Assembly (NCBI GenBank): GCA_003503945.1
Contig: DOCD01000100.1
Coordinates: 1-9,155 of the forward strand
DNA: 9,155 bases
DNA from: Clostridiales bacterium
GTDB taxonomy: Bacteria; Bacillota; Clostridia; Christensenellales; Borkfalkiaceae
Direction of reading: 5' to 3'
A program made the position numbers and the translations under genes. This document shows positions 1-6,029 of the stretch, piece after piece. The notes under the pieces were generated by a model. That model saw only the letters and a list, made by a program, of their open reading frames with translations. It searched no databases and was not told the origin of the DNA. How positions within the stretch are numbered: position 1 is the first letter of the stretch; the number at the start of each line of letters is the position of its first letter.

Positions 1-1
1 T

Positions 2-421
2 TTTTGTGCTGTTGCTATTTGTTGCATCGTAAGCTTATTGTCATTACTTTTTTCGTTTCAAACAAGAGAAGTTATGACTGCTAATGCGGAAGCAGAAAAC
101 TTTATTCAAATATCAGTAATAGATAAAAATAATGGCGTTTGGGAAATTGGAGTAACTAATAAACAGAGTCATAAAATTAAAGTTGAATATAATGAATATA
201 TGTGCTTTGGGGCTGATGCAAAAGAATGGGATCTAAGTAACGATGTACGTTATATAGGAAATTTTCAAAGTAATATGTCTTGCTCTGTGAAAATTAGTGA
301 AAATTATTTTGCCGGTTATATAGCTTTTAGTTATCAGTATGGTGGTAAAAGGTATATAACTTATGCAAATAAATTAAACAACGACAAAAAAACATTATCT
401 ATATCTAATATTGTAATTTAA
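2..421 (+). CDS. Secreted small protein of unknown function, 5' end cut by window edge
   Basis: The reading frame is open from the first bases of the window to TAA at 419-421, giving 139 visible residues, so the true start lies upstream. The visible N-terminus is a hydrophobic run (FCAVAICCIVSLLSLLFSF) followed by a polar stretch ending in T-A-N-A just before E-A-E. This looks like the core and signal peptidase I site of a Sec signal peptide, with cleavage likely after visible residue 29 (nt 88). An internal TTG at 38 or ATG at 74 would break or remove this signal, and neither has a ribosome site. The mature part, about 110 residues, is rich in alternating polar and aromatic residues, which suggests a beta-rich extracellular domain. 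Cys68 and Cys94 could form a disulfide. I do not recognise the family. Base composition is about 30% GC with A/T-ending codons, unlike every other gene here. No terminator separates it from glnN 16 nt downstream, so read-through is possible. Confidence 0.6.
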   Translation, partial: FCAVAICCIVSLLSLLFSFQTREVMTANAEAENFIQISVIDKNNGVWEIGVTNKQSHKIKVEYNEYMCFGADAKEWDLSNDVRYIGNFQSNMSCSVKISENYFAGYIAFSYQYGGKRYITYANKLNNDKKTLSISNIVI

Positions 422-423
422 TT

Positions 424-429
424 AAGGAG
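424..429 (+). promoter_or_regulatory. Ribosome binding site of glnN
   Basis: AAGGAG lies 8 nt before the ATG at 438 and fixes that start. It sits in the AT-rich 16-nt gap after the upstream gene. I see no convincing -35/-10 pair in the gap or in the last ~100 nt of the upstream gene, so the promoter may lie further upstream. Confidence 0.8.
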
Positions 430-437
430 TAAAATAT

Positions 438-2519
438 ATGAAACTTCCCGAAATGTTCGGCGAGAACGTGTTCAACGATTCCGTTCAGAAAGAAACCCTT
501 CCCAGCGACGTATACAAGGCTTTAAGGGCTACTATCGAGGCGGGCAAACAGCTTGACGTTTCTATTGCGGGCACGGTCGCTTCCGCAATGAAAAAGTGGG
601 CAGTGTCCAAGGGCGCAACCCATTACACGCACTGGTTCCAGCCGCTCACGGGGCTTACCGCGGAAAAGCACGACAGCTTTATCGAGCCCGAGGGCGACAA
701 GGTCATAATGCGCCTTACGGGCAAAAGCCTTATAGTCGGCGAATCGGACGCTTCGAGCTTCCCTTCGGGAGGTTCGCGCGCGACTCATATGGCGCGCGGA
801 TATACCGCGTGGGACCCTACCTCGCCCGCGTTCGTCAAAGAGGGTACTTTGTACATACCCACGGTATTCGTGTCGTATACGGGCGAAACTTTGGATAAAA
901 AGGCTCCGCTTCTGCGCTCTATGACGGCAATGGATAAGCAGGCGAAAAGGATTTTGAAGCTTTTCGGCAAGGAATGCAAGAAGGTTTTCACCACAGTAGG
1001 TCCCGAACAGGAGTACTTCCTCATTTCGGAAGAAGAATATTTCAAGCGCAAGGATTTGCAGCTTACGGGAAGAACGCTTTTCGGCGCACCCGTAACCCGC
1101 GGACAGGAGCTCGAAGACCAGTATTTCGGCGTAATAAAACCCAAGGTTGCGGAATTTATGCGCGATCTGGACAACGAACTTTGGAGCTTCGGCGTTCTTT
1201 CGAAAACCAAACATAACGAGGTCGCGCCGGCTCAGCACGAAATGGCGCCCATATTCAGCACGGCGAACACCGCGGTTGACGGAAATATGCTCACTATGGA
1301 GCTTATGAAAAAGGTTGCGCGCCGTCACGGGCTCGTATGCCTTTTGCACGAAAAACCCTTCAAGGGCATAAACGGCAGCGGCAAGCACAATAACTGGTCC
1401 GTAAACACCGATACGGGCTTCAACCTTTTGAACCCCGGCGAGCAGCCCGAAACGAACACCCTTTTCAAACTCGTTTTAACCGCGGTAATCAAAGCGGTTG
1501 ACGATTATCAGGGCATACTTCGCGCCTCGGTCGCTTCCGCGGGCAACGACCATAGACTGGGCGCAGACGAAGCGCCCCCCGCGATAATCTCCGTCTATCT
1601 CGGCGACCAGCTCGGCGCGCTCGTCGACAGCATAGTCAAGGGCGGCAACTACGTGGGCGGCAAAAAAACACAGAGCTCGATAGGCGTGCCCGAGTCGCCC
1701 ATATTCCCCAAAGACGCGACCGACAGAAACAGAACTTCGCCCTTCGCGTTCACGGGCAACAAATTCGAATTCAGAATGTTGGGCTCGCAGGCTAACGTGG
1801 CGGACGCGAATATCTGCCTTAACACGATAGTCGCCGACGCTTTCGAGCAGTTCGCCGACGAGCTGGAAGGGGCTAAGGATTTCGAAAAAGCCGCAAATTC
1901 GCTCATAAAAAGGGAGCTGAAAGCGCACTACCGTATAATTTTCAACCTCGACGGCTACGGCCCCGAATGGGAACCCGAAGCAATGAAACGCGGGCTTTTG
2001 AACAACAAGAACACCGCCGACGCCGTGCCCGTCTGCTACGAGGACAAAAACGTGGAGGTGTACGTCCGTCAGGGGGTTTACACCAGAGAGGAAGCTATCG
2101 CAAGGGCGGATATCAGGCTTGAAAATTATATCAAGATTATCAACATTGAAGCGCTTACCATGATTGAAATGGCAAAACGCGATATAATACCTTCGGTATC
2201 CGACTTTGTTGCCGAGCTGTGCAGTAACGCGGCGGCGAAACAGGCGGTTTTCGCCGATTTGCCTATGGATACCGAGCGCGAGCTCGTGTATAAGCTGTCC
2301 GCGCTGAACGACAGGGCGAGCGCGGCGGTATCGAAGCTCGAAAACGATTTAAAAACCGTCGATAAAAGCGACGTCCGCGGCGGCTCGCAGGCGATGGCGC
2401 ACGTAATCGTACCCGATATGGAAGAGGTAAGGCGCATAGTCGACGAAATGGAAACGCTTACCTCCGCAGATTACTGGCCGTACCCCACGTACTTCGACAT
2501 ATTATACGGAGTTAAGTAG
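438..2519 (+). CDS. glnN: Type III glutamine synthetase (GlnN)
   Basis: This cytoplasmic enzyme makes glutamine from glutamate, ammonia and ATP. At 693 residues it fits the large GSIII family (about 700 aa) rather than the ~450-aa GSI enzymes. The N-terminal GSIII region is recognisable by FGENVFND (7-14), THYTHWFQPLTG (61-72) and GESDASSFPSGG (101-112). Catalytic-domain signatures follow in order: GPEQEYF (188-194) with metal-binding glutamates; NEVAPAQHE (260-268), a GSIII hallmark; NGSGKHNN (312-319), matching the ATP/glutamate-binding glycine-histidine loop; NDHRLGADEAPP (370-381); and the stretch ending GNKFEFRMLGS (440-450), with the third metal-site glutamate and substrate arginine. 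The C-terminal ~200 residues are the helical GSIII extension. I see no missing key residue. The start is set by AAGGAG 8 nt upstream and by the conserved N-terminus. The gene ends just before a strong hairpin terminator. No nitrogen regulator, ammonium transporter or glutamate synthase is next to it. Long open frames on the opposite strand are codon-bias shadows. Confidence 0.98.
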   Translation: MKLPEMFGENVFNDSVQKETLPSDVYKALRATIEAGKQLDVSIAGTVASAMKKWAVSKGATHYTHWFQPLTGLTAEKHDSFIEPEGDKVIMRLTGKSLIVGESDASSFPSGGSRATHMARGYTAWDPTSPAFVKEGTLYIPTVFVSYTGETLDKKAPLLRSMTAMDKQAKRILKLFGKECKKVFTTVGPEQEYFLISEEEYFKRKDLQLTGRTLFGAPVTRGQELEDQYFGVIKPKVAEFMRDLDNELWSFGVLSKTKHNEVAPAQHEMAPIFSTANTAVDGNMLTMELMKKVARRHGLVCLLHEKPFKGINGSGKHNNWSVNTDTGFNLLNPGEQPETNTLFKLVLTAVIKAVDDYQGILRASVASAGNDHRLGADEAPPAIISVYLGDQLGALVDSIVKGGNYVGGKKTQSSIGVPESPIFPKDATDRNRTSPFAFTGNKFEFRMLGSQANVADANICLNTIVADAFEQFADELEGAKDFEKAANSLIKRELKAHYRIIFNLDGYGPEWEPEAMKRGLLNNKNTADAVPVCYEDKNVEVYVRQGVYTREEAIARADIRLENYIKIINIEALTMIEMAKRDIIPSVSDFVAELCSNAAAKQAVFADLPMDTERELVYKLSALNDRASAAVSKLENDLKTVDKSDVRGGSQAMAHVIVPDMEEVRRIVDEMETLTSADYWPYPTYFDILYGVK

Positions 2520-2529
2520 TTAAAGAATT

Positions 2530-2558
2530 AAAAGCCCGCATCGTGCGGGCTTTTGTTA
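2530..2558 (+). terminator. Rho-independent terminator after glnN
   Basis: An 11-bp stem, with left arm 2530-2540 (AAAAGCCCGCA-type) and right arm 2544-2554, closes a 3-nt loop (TCG) and runs into a T-rich tract (TTTTGTTATT). It starts 10 nt after the glnN stop, so it probably ends glnN transcripts and isolates clc. Confidence 0.9.
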
Positions 2559-2562
2559 TTAT

Positions 2563-2581
2563 TTTGCGCATAAGGCGCAAA
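2563..2581. repeat. Short inverted repeat upstream of the clc promoter
   Basis: TTTGCGC (2563-2569) and GCGCAAA (2575-2581) are perfect 7-nt inverted arms around ATAAG. The element lies between the glnN terminator and the clc -35 box, ending 5 nt before that box. There is no T tract, so it is not a terminator. It could be an operator or chance; its role is unknown. Confidence 0.4.
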
Positions 2582-2586
2582 CGGAA

Positions 2587-2615
2587 TTTACAAAACGTAT
2601 TTAAAGTGGTATAAT
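2587..2615 (+). promoter_or_regulatory. Sigma-A promoter of clc, predicting a leaderless mRNA
   Basis: TTTACA (2587-2592), a 17-nt spacer, then a perfect TATAAT (2610-2615). The usual start point, the seventh base after the -10 box, is the A of the ATG at 2622. The six intervening bases (CTGGTT) contain no Shine-Dalgarno sequence, so the transcript should begin at or next to the start codon. Confidence 0.8.
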
Positions 2616-2621
2616 CTGGTT

Positions 2622-4250
2622 ATGTTCGGCGTTAAATTCAAAAAAACTATGCGCGCGTTTGCGGATAACGGAATAAATCTTGTGCTTATAAGCGTTATTA
2701 CGGGCGTTTTCGCGGGCGTGGTGGTCACGTTTTACAACATATTGATGTCCTTGGGCGAGGAAACCTCGGTAAGCCTTTACGAACTCGTACGCGAAAATCC
2801 CGCGTTTGTGCCCGTGCTTTTTATCGGGCTTGCGGCGGGCGCGCTGGTTGTCGGCACCGTGGCAAAATTCGTGCCCATGGTTCGCGGCAGCGGTATCCCG
2901 CAGATAGAGGGCGCGGCGCGCGGCAAGGTGCGCTTCAACTGGTACGTGACAATGTGCTCTATGTTCGCAGCTTCTCTTGCGTGCGTGTTTATGGGTTATC
3001 CCGCGGGCGCGGAGGGCCCCTCCCTCGAAATCGGCGGCTGCGCGGGCAGCGCGGTCGGCACGCTTTTAAAACGCAACCAGATGGTGAAAAGATTGCAGAT
3101 TGCAAGCGGCGCAAGCTCGGGGCTTGCGGTAGCGTTCAACGCACCCGTCACGGGGCTTGTTTTCGCAATGGAAGAGGCTTTCCGTTCGTTTTCGCCTCAG
3201 GTGTTCATATGCGCGGCGATAAGCGTCATTTCGTCGCTGTTTACCCGCAACGCGCTCCGATTTGCCATTCTCGGCAAGGATAAAGTCGGCTTCACCTTCA
3301 AAAACTTCGAGTTTAATTTTGCTTTCGACGGTCAGGGCGCTCTGTTCTGCCTCTGGGTAGTGCTTGCGGCGATAATCGTCGCGCTTCTGGGCGTCGGCTT
3401 TTATTACGCCGTTTTCGCAACCAAACGGCTGTTCAAAAAAGTTACGTTTTTTAAAGGCACGGGCAAATATATGATACCGTTCGCCTTTGCGGGCGCGTTC
3501 GGGCTTATCACCGTGTATTCTCTTGGTGGCGGGCACGATTTTATTCAGGCGCTGGCGACGGGCGGTACGGGCGATATCCAAATCGAGCGTGTGTTCGGCA
3601 TAGGGCTTATTTTAAGTCTTCTAATAATCGTCGCGATAAGATGGATTACGGGCGTTATGTCAATGGGCTGCGGCGTGCCGTGCGGAGTGTTTATCCCCAT
3701 GCTCGCCACGGGCGCGGGCGCGGGCGCGGTCATTTCGGTAATCTTCCAGAAGTGGGGCATGAGCGGCGCGTACGGCGATTATCTCGTAATCATCTGTATG
3801 GCGGTTTTCTTCACCTGTATAGTTAAAGCGCCGATAACGGGCATAGTAATGGTTTTCGAGCTCACGGGCGAATTCGTCAATTTCCTGCCCGCGCTTATCG
3901 GCATAGTGATAGGCTACCTCATAGGCATGCTTTTCAAAACCGAAGCCATTTACGAAAAGAACCTCGAACAGTACATCGAGGATCAGAAAATTCACGCTCA
4001 TTTCCGCAAGGAATGCGTGCGCGTTTGTATCCGCGAGCACTCCAAGGCGGACGGAGCGCTCGTAAGAGCGGTCGTATGGCCTACGAACGGACTTGTCGTA
4101 GAGCTTATCCACGCCGACGGCACGCAGACCGTCCCCGACGGCGAAACTATGCTTCACGCCGGTCAGGAAATCGTGTTCGAGTGCGAAACGGACAGCCGCG
4201 AGGAGCTTTTGGATTATCTTTACGATTTAGTCGGCAGACCCGAGAAATAA
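2622..4250 (+). CDS. ClC-family chloride/proton antiporter with C-terminal TrkA-C-like domain
   Basis: This is an integral membrane ClC protein of 542 residues, expected to exchange chloride (or another anion such as fluoride or nitrate) for protons. Several hydrophobic segments fill roughly residues 18-435. The anion-pathway motifs are all present: GSGIP (89-93), GAEGP (129-133) with gating glutamate Glu131, and GVFIP (355-359). Tyr444 lies where the E. coli pore tyrosine (Tyr445) is found. The FAMEE motif (181-185) places Glu185 at the inner proton-transfer glutamate (E. coli Glu203), which favours an antiporter over a channel. Residues about 464-535 (from ECVRVCI, through the VVWPTNGLVVEL segment, to the GQEIVFE strand) resemble a TrkA-C/RCK C-terminal domain rather than CBS domains, suggesting cytoplasmic ligand or conformational control. 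The ATG at 2622 has no ribosome site; the next in-frame ATG (2649) has none either and would clip the N-terminus. The gene appears monocistronic on its 5' side; no terminator is visible before purA. The transported anion is not determined. Confidence 0.93.
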   Translation: MFGVKFKKTMRAFADNGINLVLISVITGVFAGVVVTFYNILMSLGEETSVSLYELVRENPAFVPVLFIGLAAGALVVGTVAKFVPMVRGSGIPQIEGAARGKVRFNWYVTMCSMFAASLACVFMGYPAGAEGPSLEIGGCAGSAVGTLLKRNQMVKRLQIASGASSGLAVAFNAPVTGLVFAMEEAFRSFSPQVFICAAISVISSLFTRNALRFAILGKDKVGFTFKNFEFNFAFDGQGALFCLWVVLAAIIVALLGVGFYYAVFATKRLFKKVTFFKGTGKYMIPFAFAGAFGLITVYSLGGGHDFIQALATGGTGDIQIERVFGIGLILSLLIIVAIRWITGVMSMGCGVPCGVFIPMLATGAGAGAVISVIFQKWGMSGAYGDYLVIICMAVFFTCIVKAPITGIVMVFELTGEFVNFLPALIGIVIGYLIGMLFKTEAIYEKNLEQYIEDQKIHAHFRKECVRVCIREHSKADGALVRAVVWPTNGLVVELIHADGTQTVPDGETMLHAGQEIVFECETDSREELLDYLYDLVGRPEK

Positions 4251-4261
4251 ATTTGATTATC

Positions 4262-4290
4262 TTGACTAATCGGTCGCGTTGCGGTATAAT
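4262..4290 (+). promoter_or_regulatory. Sigma-A promoter of purA
   Basis: TTGACT (4262-4267), a 17-nt spacer and a perfect TATAAT (4285-4290) begin 11 nt after the clc stop. Transcription should start near 4297 and give a leader of about 49 nt with a small 5-bp hairpin (TCCGC 4309-4313 with GCGGA 4318-4322). A second TATAAT at 4292-4297 has no matching -35 box at normal spacing. Confidence 0.85.
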
Positions 4291-4332
4291 ATATAATGTT
4301 TGACAAAATCCGCGTTTGCGGAAAAAATATCA

Positions 4333-4342
4333 AGAGGTAAGG
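4333..4342 (+). promoter_or_regulatory. Ribosome binding site deciding the purA start
   Basis: AGAGGTAAGG lies just upstream of the ATG at 4346; the AGAGG core is 8 nt from it. It supports this ATG over the in-frame TTG at 4316, which falls within the leader hairpin and would add ten residues (MRKKYQEVRQ) not expected before the PurA beta strand. Confidence 0.75.
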
Positions 4343-4345
4343 CAA

Positions 4346-5623
4346 ATGCTTACAAGTATCTGTGGAATTAACTGGGGCGACGAGGGTAAAGGCAGAATGG
4401 TTGACCTTTTATCCCGCGATTTCGACGTGGTTTGCCGCTATCAGGGCGGAAACAACGCGGGGCATACCGTCATAAACGAAAGGGGTAAATTCATACTCAA
4501 TCTTCTTCCTTCGGGCATACTGCGCGAGGACGTCGTCAACGTAATGGGCCCCGGTATGGTTATCGATTTAAAGCACCTTTGCGGAGAAATACAAAAGCTG
4601 CGCGAAAGCGGAATAAAAATCACCCCCGAAAACCTTAAAATAAGCGACAAAGCCATTATAACGATGCCCTATAACGTATTGCAGGATATAATGGAAGAGG
4701 ACAGACTTACAAAGGCGACGGGCAAGCCCTACGGCTCGACGCGCAGAGGTATAGCGCCCGTGTACGCCGACAAGTATATGAAAAAGGCTTTCCGCATGGG
4801 CGAGCTTTTAAATACCGAGCTCCTTTATAAGAGGCTGCCCGATATCGTCGCGTGGAAAAATATGACCATAAAGGCGTACGGCTTCGAGCCCGTGACCGTA
4901 GAGGAAATGAAAGAGTACTTCGAAACCTACGGCAAGCCCCTTGCGGAGTACGTTACGGATACGGGGCTTTTCCTCAATAAAGCCAACGCGGACGGCAAGA
5001 ATATAATGTTCGAAGCTCAGCTCGGCGCGCTTCGCGATATCGATTACGGCATAGTGCCCTACACTTCGTCGTCGTCGACGATAGCGGCGTACGCGCCCAT
5101 AGGCGCGGGCGTGCCCAACCTCAAACTCACAAATTCGATAGGCATTATGAAAGCCTATTCGAGCTGCGTCGGCGCGGGCCCCTTCACCTGCGAGTACTTC
5201 GGCGAAAAGGCGGAAAAGCTGCGCGAGCTCGGCGGCGAGTACGGCGCGGCGACGGGCAGACCGAGAAGGGTTGGACCCTTCGACGTGGTAGCTTCGCGCT
5301 ACGGCATACGCTGTCAGGGCGCCGACGAAATCGCGCTTACTAAACTTGACGTTCTGGACGACTATGAGGAAATCGAAATCTGCACGCACTATCTTTTGAA
5401 CGGCAAAATAATCGACGAATTTCCTTTTACCGACGTTTTAGACGAGTGCAAGCCCGTGTTCGAAAAGGTAAAGGGCTGGCACACCGATTTGTCGAAGTGC
5501 AGAAAAGCCGAGGATTTGCCCAAAGAGGCAATGGACTACATAAAGCTTCTGGAAAAGCTTTGCGGCTGTAAAATCCGTTACGTGTCCGTCGGCGCGGAGC
5601 GCGACGCTTACATAAAACTTTAA
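4346..5623 (+). CDS. purA: Adenylosuccinate synthetase (PurA), divergent clostridial type
   Basis: PurA catalyses the GTP-dependent joining of aspartate to IMP, the first committed step from IMP to AMP, in the cytoplasm. The 425-residue protein has the normal family length. It opens with INWGDEGKG (8-16), the GTP loop with catalytic Asp12, followed by NNAGHTV (36-42) with catalytic His40, GPGMVID (68-74), GSTRRGIAPVYADK (130-143), ATGRPRR (302-308), LTKLDVLD (331-338; nucleotide recognition) and VSVGAERD (413-420). Several substrate-site positions differ from E. coli PurA. The usual EGAQG is EAQLG (223-227), TSSN is SSSS (241-244), the KAYTTRVG motif reads KAYSSCVG (269-276), and Lys146 lies near the Arg143 position. 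Similar changes occur, as I recall, in other clostridial PurA proteins, so IMP is still the likeliest substrate. Retained Asp12 argues against phage-type PurZ. The start is set by the ribosome site upstream. The gene has its own promoter and terminator; purB is not adjacent. Confidence 0.93.
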   Translation: MLTSICGINWGDEGKGRMVDLLSRDFDVVCRYQGGNNAGHTVINERGKFILNLLPSGILREDVVNVMGPGMVIDLKHLCGEIQKLRESGIKITPENLKISDKAIITMPYNVLQDIMEEDRLTKATGKPYGSTRRGIAPVYADKYMKKAFRMGELLNTELLYKRLPDIVAWKNMTIKAYGFEPVTVEEMKEYFETYGKPLAEYVTDTGLFLNKANADGKNIMFEAQLGALRDIDYGIVPYTSSSSTIAAYAPIGAGVPNLKLTNSIGIMKAYSSCVGAGPFTCEYFGEKAEKLRELGGEYGAATGRPRRVGPFDVVASRYGIRCQGADEIALTKLDVLDDYEEIEICTHYLLNGKIIDEFPFTDVLDECKPVFEKVKGWHTDLSKCRKAEDLPKEAMDYIKLLEKLCGCKIRYVSVGAERDAYIKL

Positions 5624-5631
5624 TATAATAA

Positions 5632-5664
5632 CCGTCTGCGAAAGTATCGCAGACGGATTTTTTT
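5632..5664 (+). terminator. Rho-independent terminator after purA
   Basis: A perfect 10-bp stem (CCGTCTGCGA at 5632-5641, TCGCAGACGG at 5647-5656) with a 5-nt loop is followed by one A and seven Ts (5658-5664). It starts 8 nt after the purA stop. Confidence 0.95.
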
Positions 5665-5696
5665 GACCGTTGTTTTAAAATTTTATTTCCGAATAT

Positions 5697-5740
5697 ATAG
5701 GCAAGCTGTTATAAATTCGAACTTATTACAGCTAGCCTAT
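5697..5740. repeat. 44-bp near-perfect palindrome
   Basis: The two halves are complementary at 19 of 22 pairs around a centre at 5718/5719 (TTCGAA). The outer arms are ATAGGCAAGCTGT (5697-5709) and ACAGCTAGCCTAT (5728-5740), with one mismatch; the inner part (5711-5726) has one further mismatch, and 5710/5727 is T-T. There is no meaningful loop and no adjacent T tract, so it does not look like a standard terminator. It overlaps the last codons and stop of the minus-strand DUF3520-like frame. Possible roles are a dimeric-protein operator, a recombination or mobile-element scar, or a transcript-end structure for the minus-strand gene. Nothing else is evident between the purA terminator and this element. 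Confidence 0.7.
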
Positions 5741-5949
5741 CCACAAGCGTTACGAATTCGCGCTTATAGTCGTCGTCCGCAACGTAGGCGGAAAGGTCGT
5801 CGAGTCTGTTCATGACGGCTTTTAACGAAGCCGTGCCCTTGAATTTCGAGTTTCTCAAAATCAGCCCGAATTCCGCCACGCAGCCGATAAAATCCATATC
5901 CGAGGACGAGGGGGAGGAAAGGCTTACCTGCGCCGTCGCGTTCTTTCAT
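5709..5949 (-). pseudogene. Orphan DUF3520-like fragment of a YfbK-type von Willebrand A protein
   Basis: On the minus strand, the frame from 5945 down to the stop at 5709-5711 includes a 62-residue segment from Met at 5897. It contains DFIGCVAEFGLILRNSKFKG, then YVADDDYKREFVTLVDR. This resembles the extreme C-terminus (DUF3520) of YfbK-like von Willebrand A-domain lipoproteins, whose usual pattern is ...VAxFGxLLRxSxYKG...YRxEFxxLV. The rest of that family, the VWA domain and signal peptide, is absent: an in-frame TGA lies at 5946-5948, and the dapF promoter follows. The Met at 5897 has no ribosome site. An ATG at 5949 below a good minus-strand -35 box lies in another frame; removing one base, for instance in the C5 run (5910-5914), would join the two into a 79-residue protein. 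Most likely this is a decayed gene tail; a frameshifted or sequencing-altered small gene is the alternative. Recognition is by memory of the family pattern. Confidence 0.55.
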
Positions 5950-5956
5950 AATTACT

Positions 5957-5985
5957 ATTTTGTATCACAAATCTTTATTTGTCAA
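5957..5985 (-). promoter_or_regulatory. Possible minus-strand promoter, divergent from dapF
   Basis: Read on the minus strand, a perfect TTGACA (5985-5980) is followed after 17 nt by CAAAAT (5962-5957; 4 of 6 matches to TATAAT). A 15-nt spacing to TACAAA is the alternative. Transcription would begin at about 5950, next to the ATG at 5949. It is back to back with the dapF promoter, whose -35 box starts 9 nt away. The -10 match is modest. Confidence 0.4.
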
Positions 5986-5994
5986 CGGAAATAA

Positions 5995-6023
5995 TTGCAA
6001 AGACTAAAATATTTGCTTATAAT
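5995..6023 (+). promoter_or_regulatory. Sigma-A promoter of dapF, predicting a leaderless mRNA
   Basis: TTGCAA (5995-6000), a 17-nt spacer and a perfect TATAAT (6018-6023). As at clc, exactly six bases (AAAAGT) separate the -10 box from the ATG, so the A of the ATG at 6030 is the expected first transcribed base. There is no Shine-Dalgarno site and no room for a lysine riboswitch. Confidence 0.8.
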
Positions 6024-6029
6024 AAAAGT

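Noticed and set aside
522..1388. A 288-codon open frame on the minus strand inside glnN
   Set aside because: It is antisense to the conserved GSIII catalytic region, has no recognisable motifs, and arises from the GC-rich codon bias. The sense gene is certain.
3708..3728. GGGCGC tandem triplicate within clc
   Set aside because: It encodes a Gly-Ala-rich helix after the GVFIP motif, as expected in ClC proteins; codon bias explains the DNA repeat.
3660..4157. A 165-codon minus-strand frame inside clc
   Set aside because: Shadow of the ClC and TrkA-C coding sequence; no ribosome site and no recognisable domain.
4292..4328. Second TATAAT (4292-4297) and a TTGACA (4300-4305) as extra purA promoters
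   Set aside because: The second TATAAT lacks a -35 box at normal spacing, and the TTGACA has only an A-rich stretch where a -10 box should be.
4808..5389. A 193-codon minus-strand frame inside purA
   Set aside because: Arginine-rich shadow with no recognisable motifs, opposite conserved PurA motifs.
5959..5971. TTTGT/ACAAA inverted repeat upstream of dapF
   Set aside because: Arms of only 5 nt in AT-rich sequence; easily due to chance.
5624..6029. Riboswitch or small RNA in the purA-dapF interval
   Set aside because: The dapF promoter leaves no leader for a riboswitch, and the only strong structures are the purA terminator and the palindrome.
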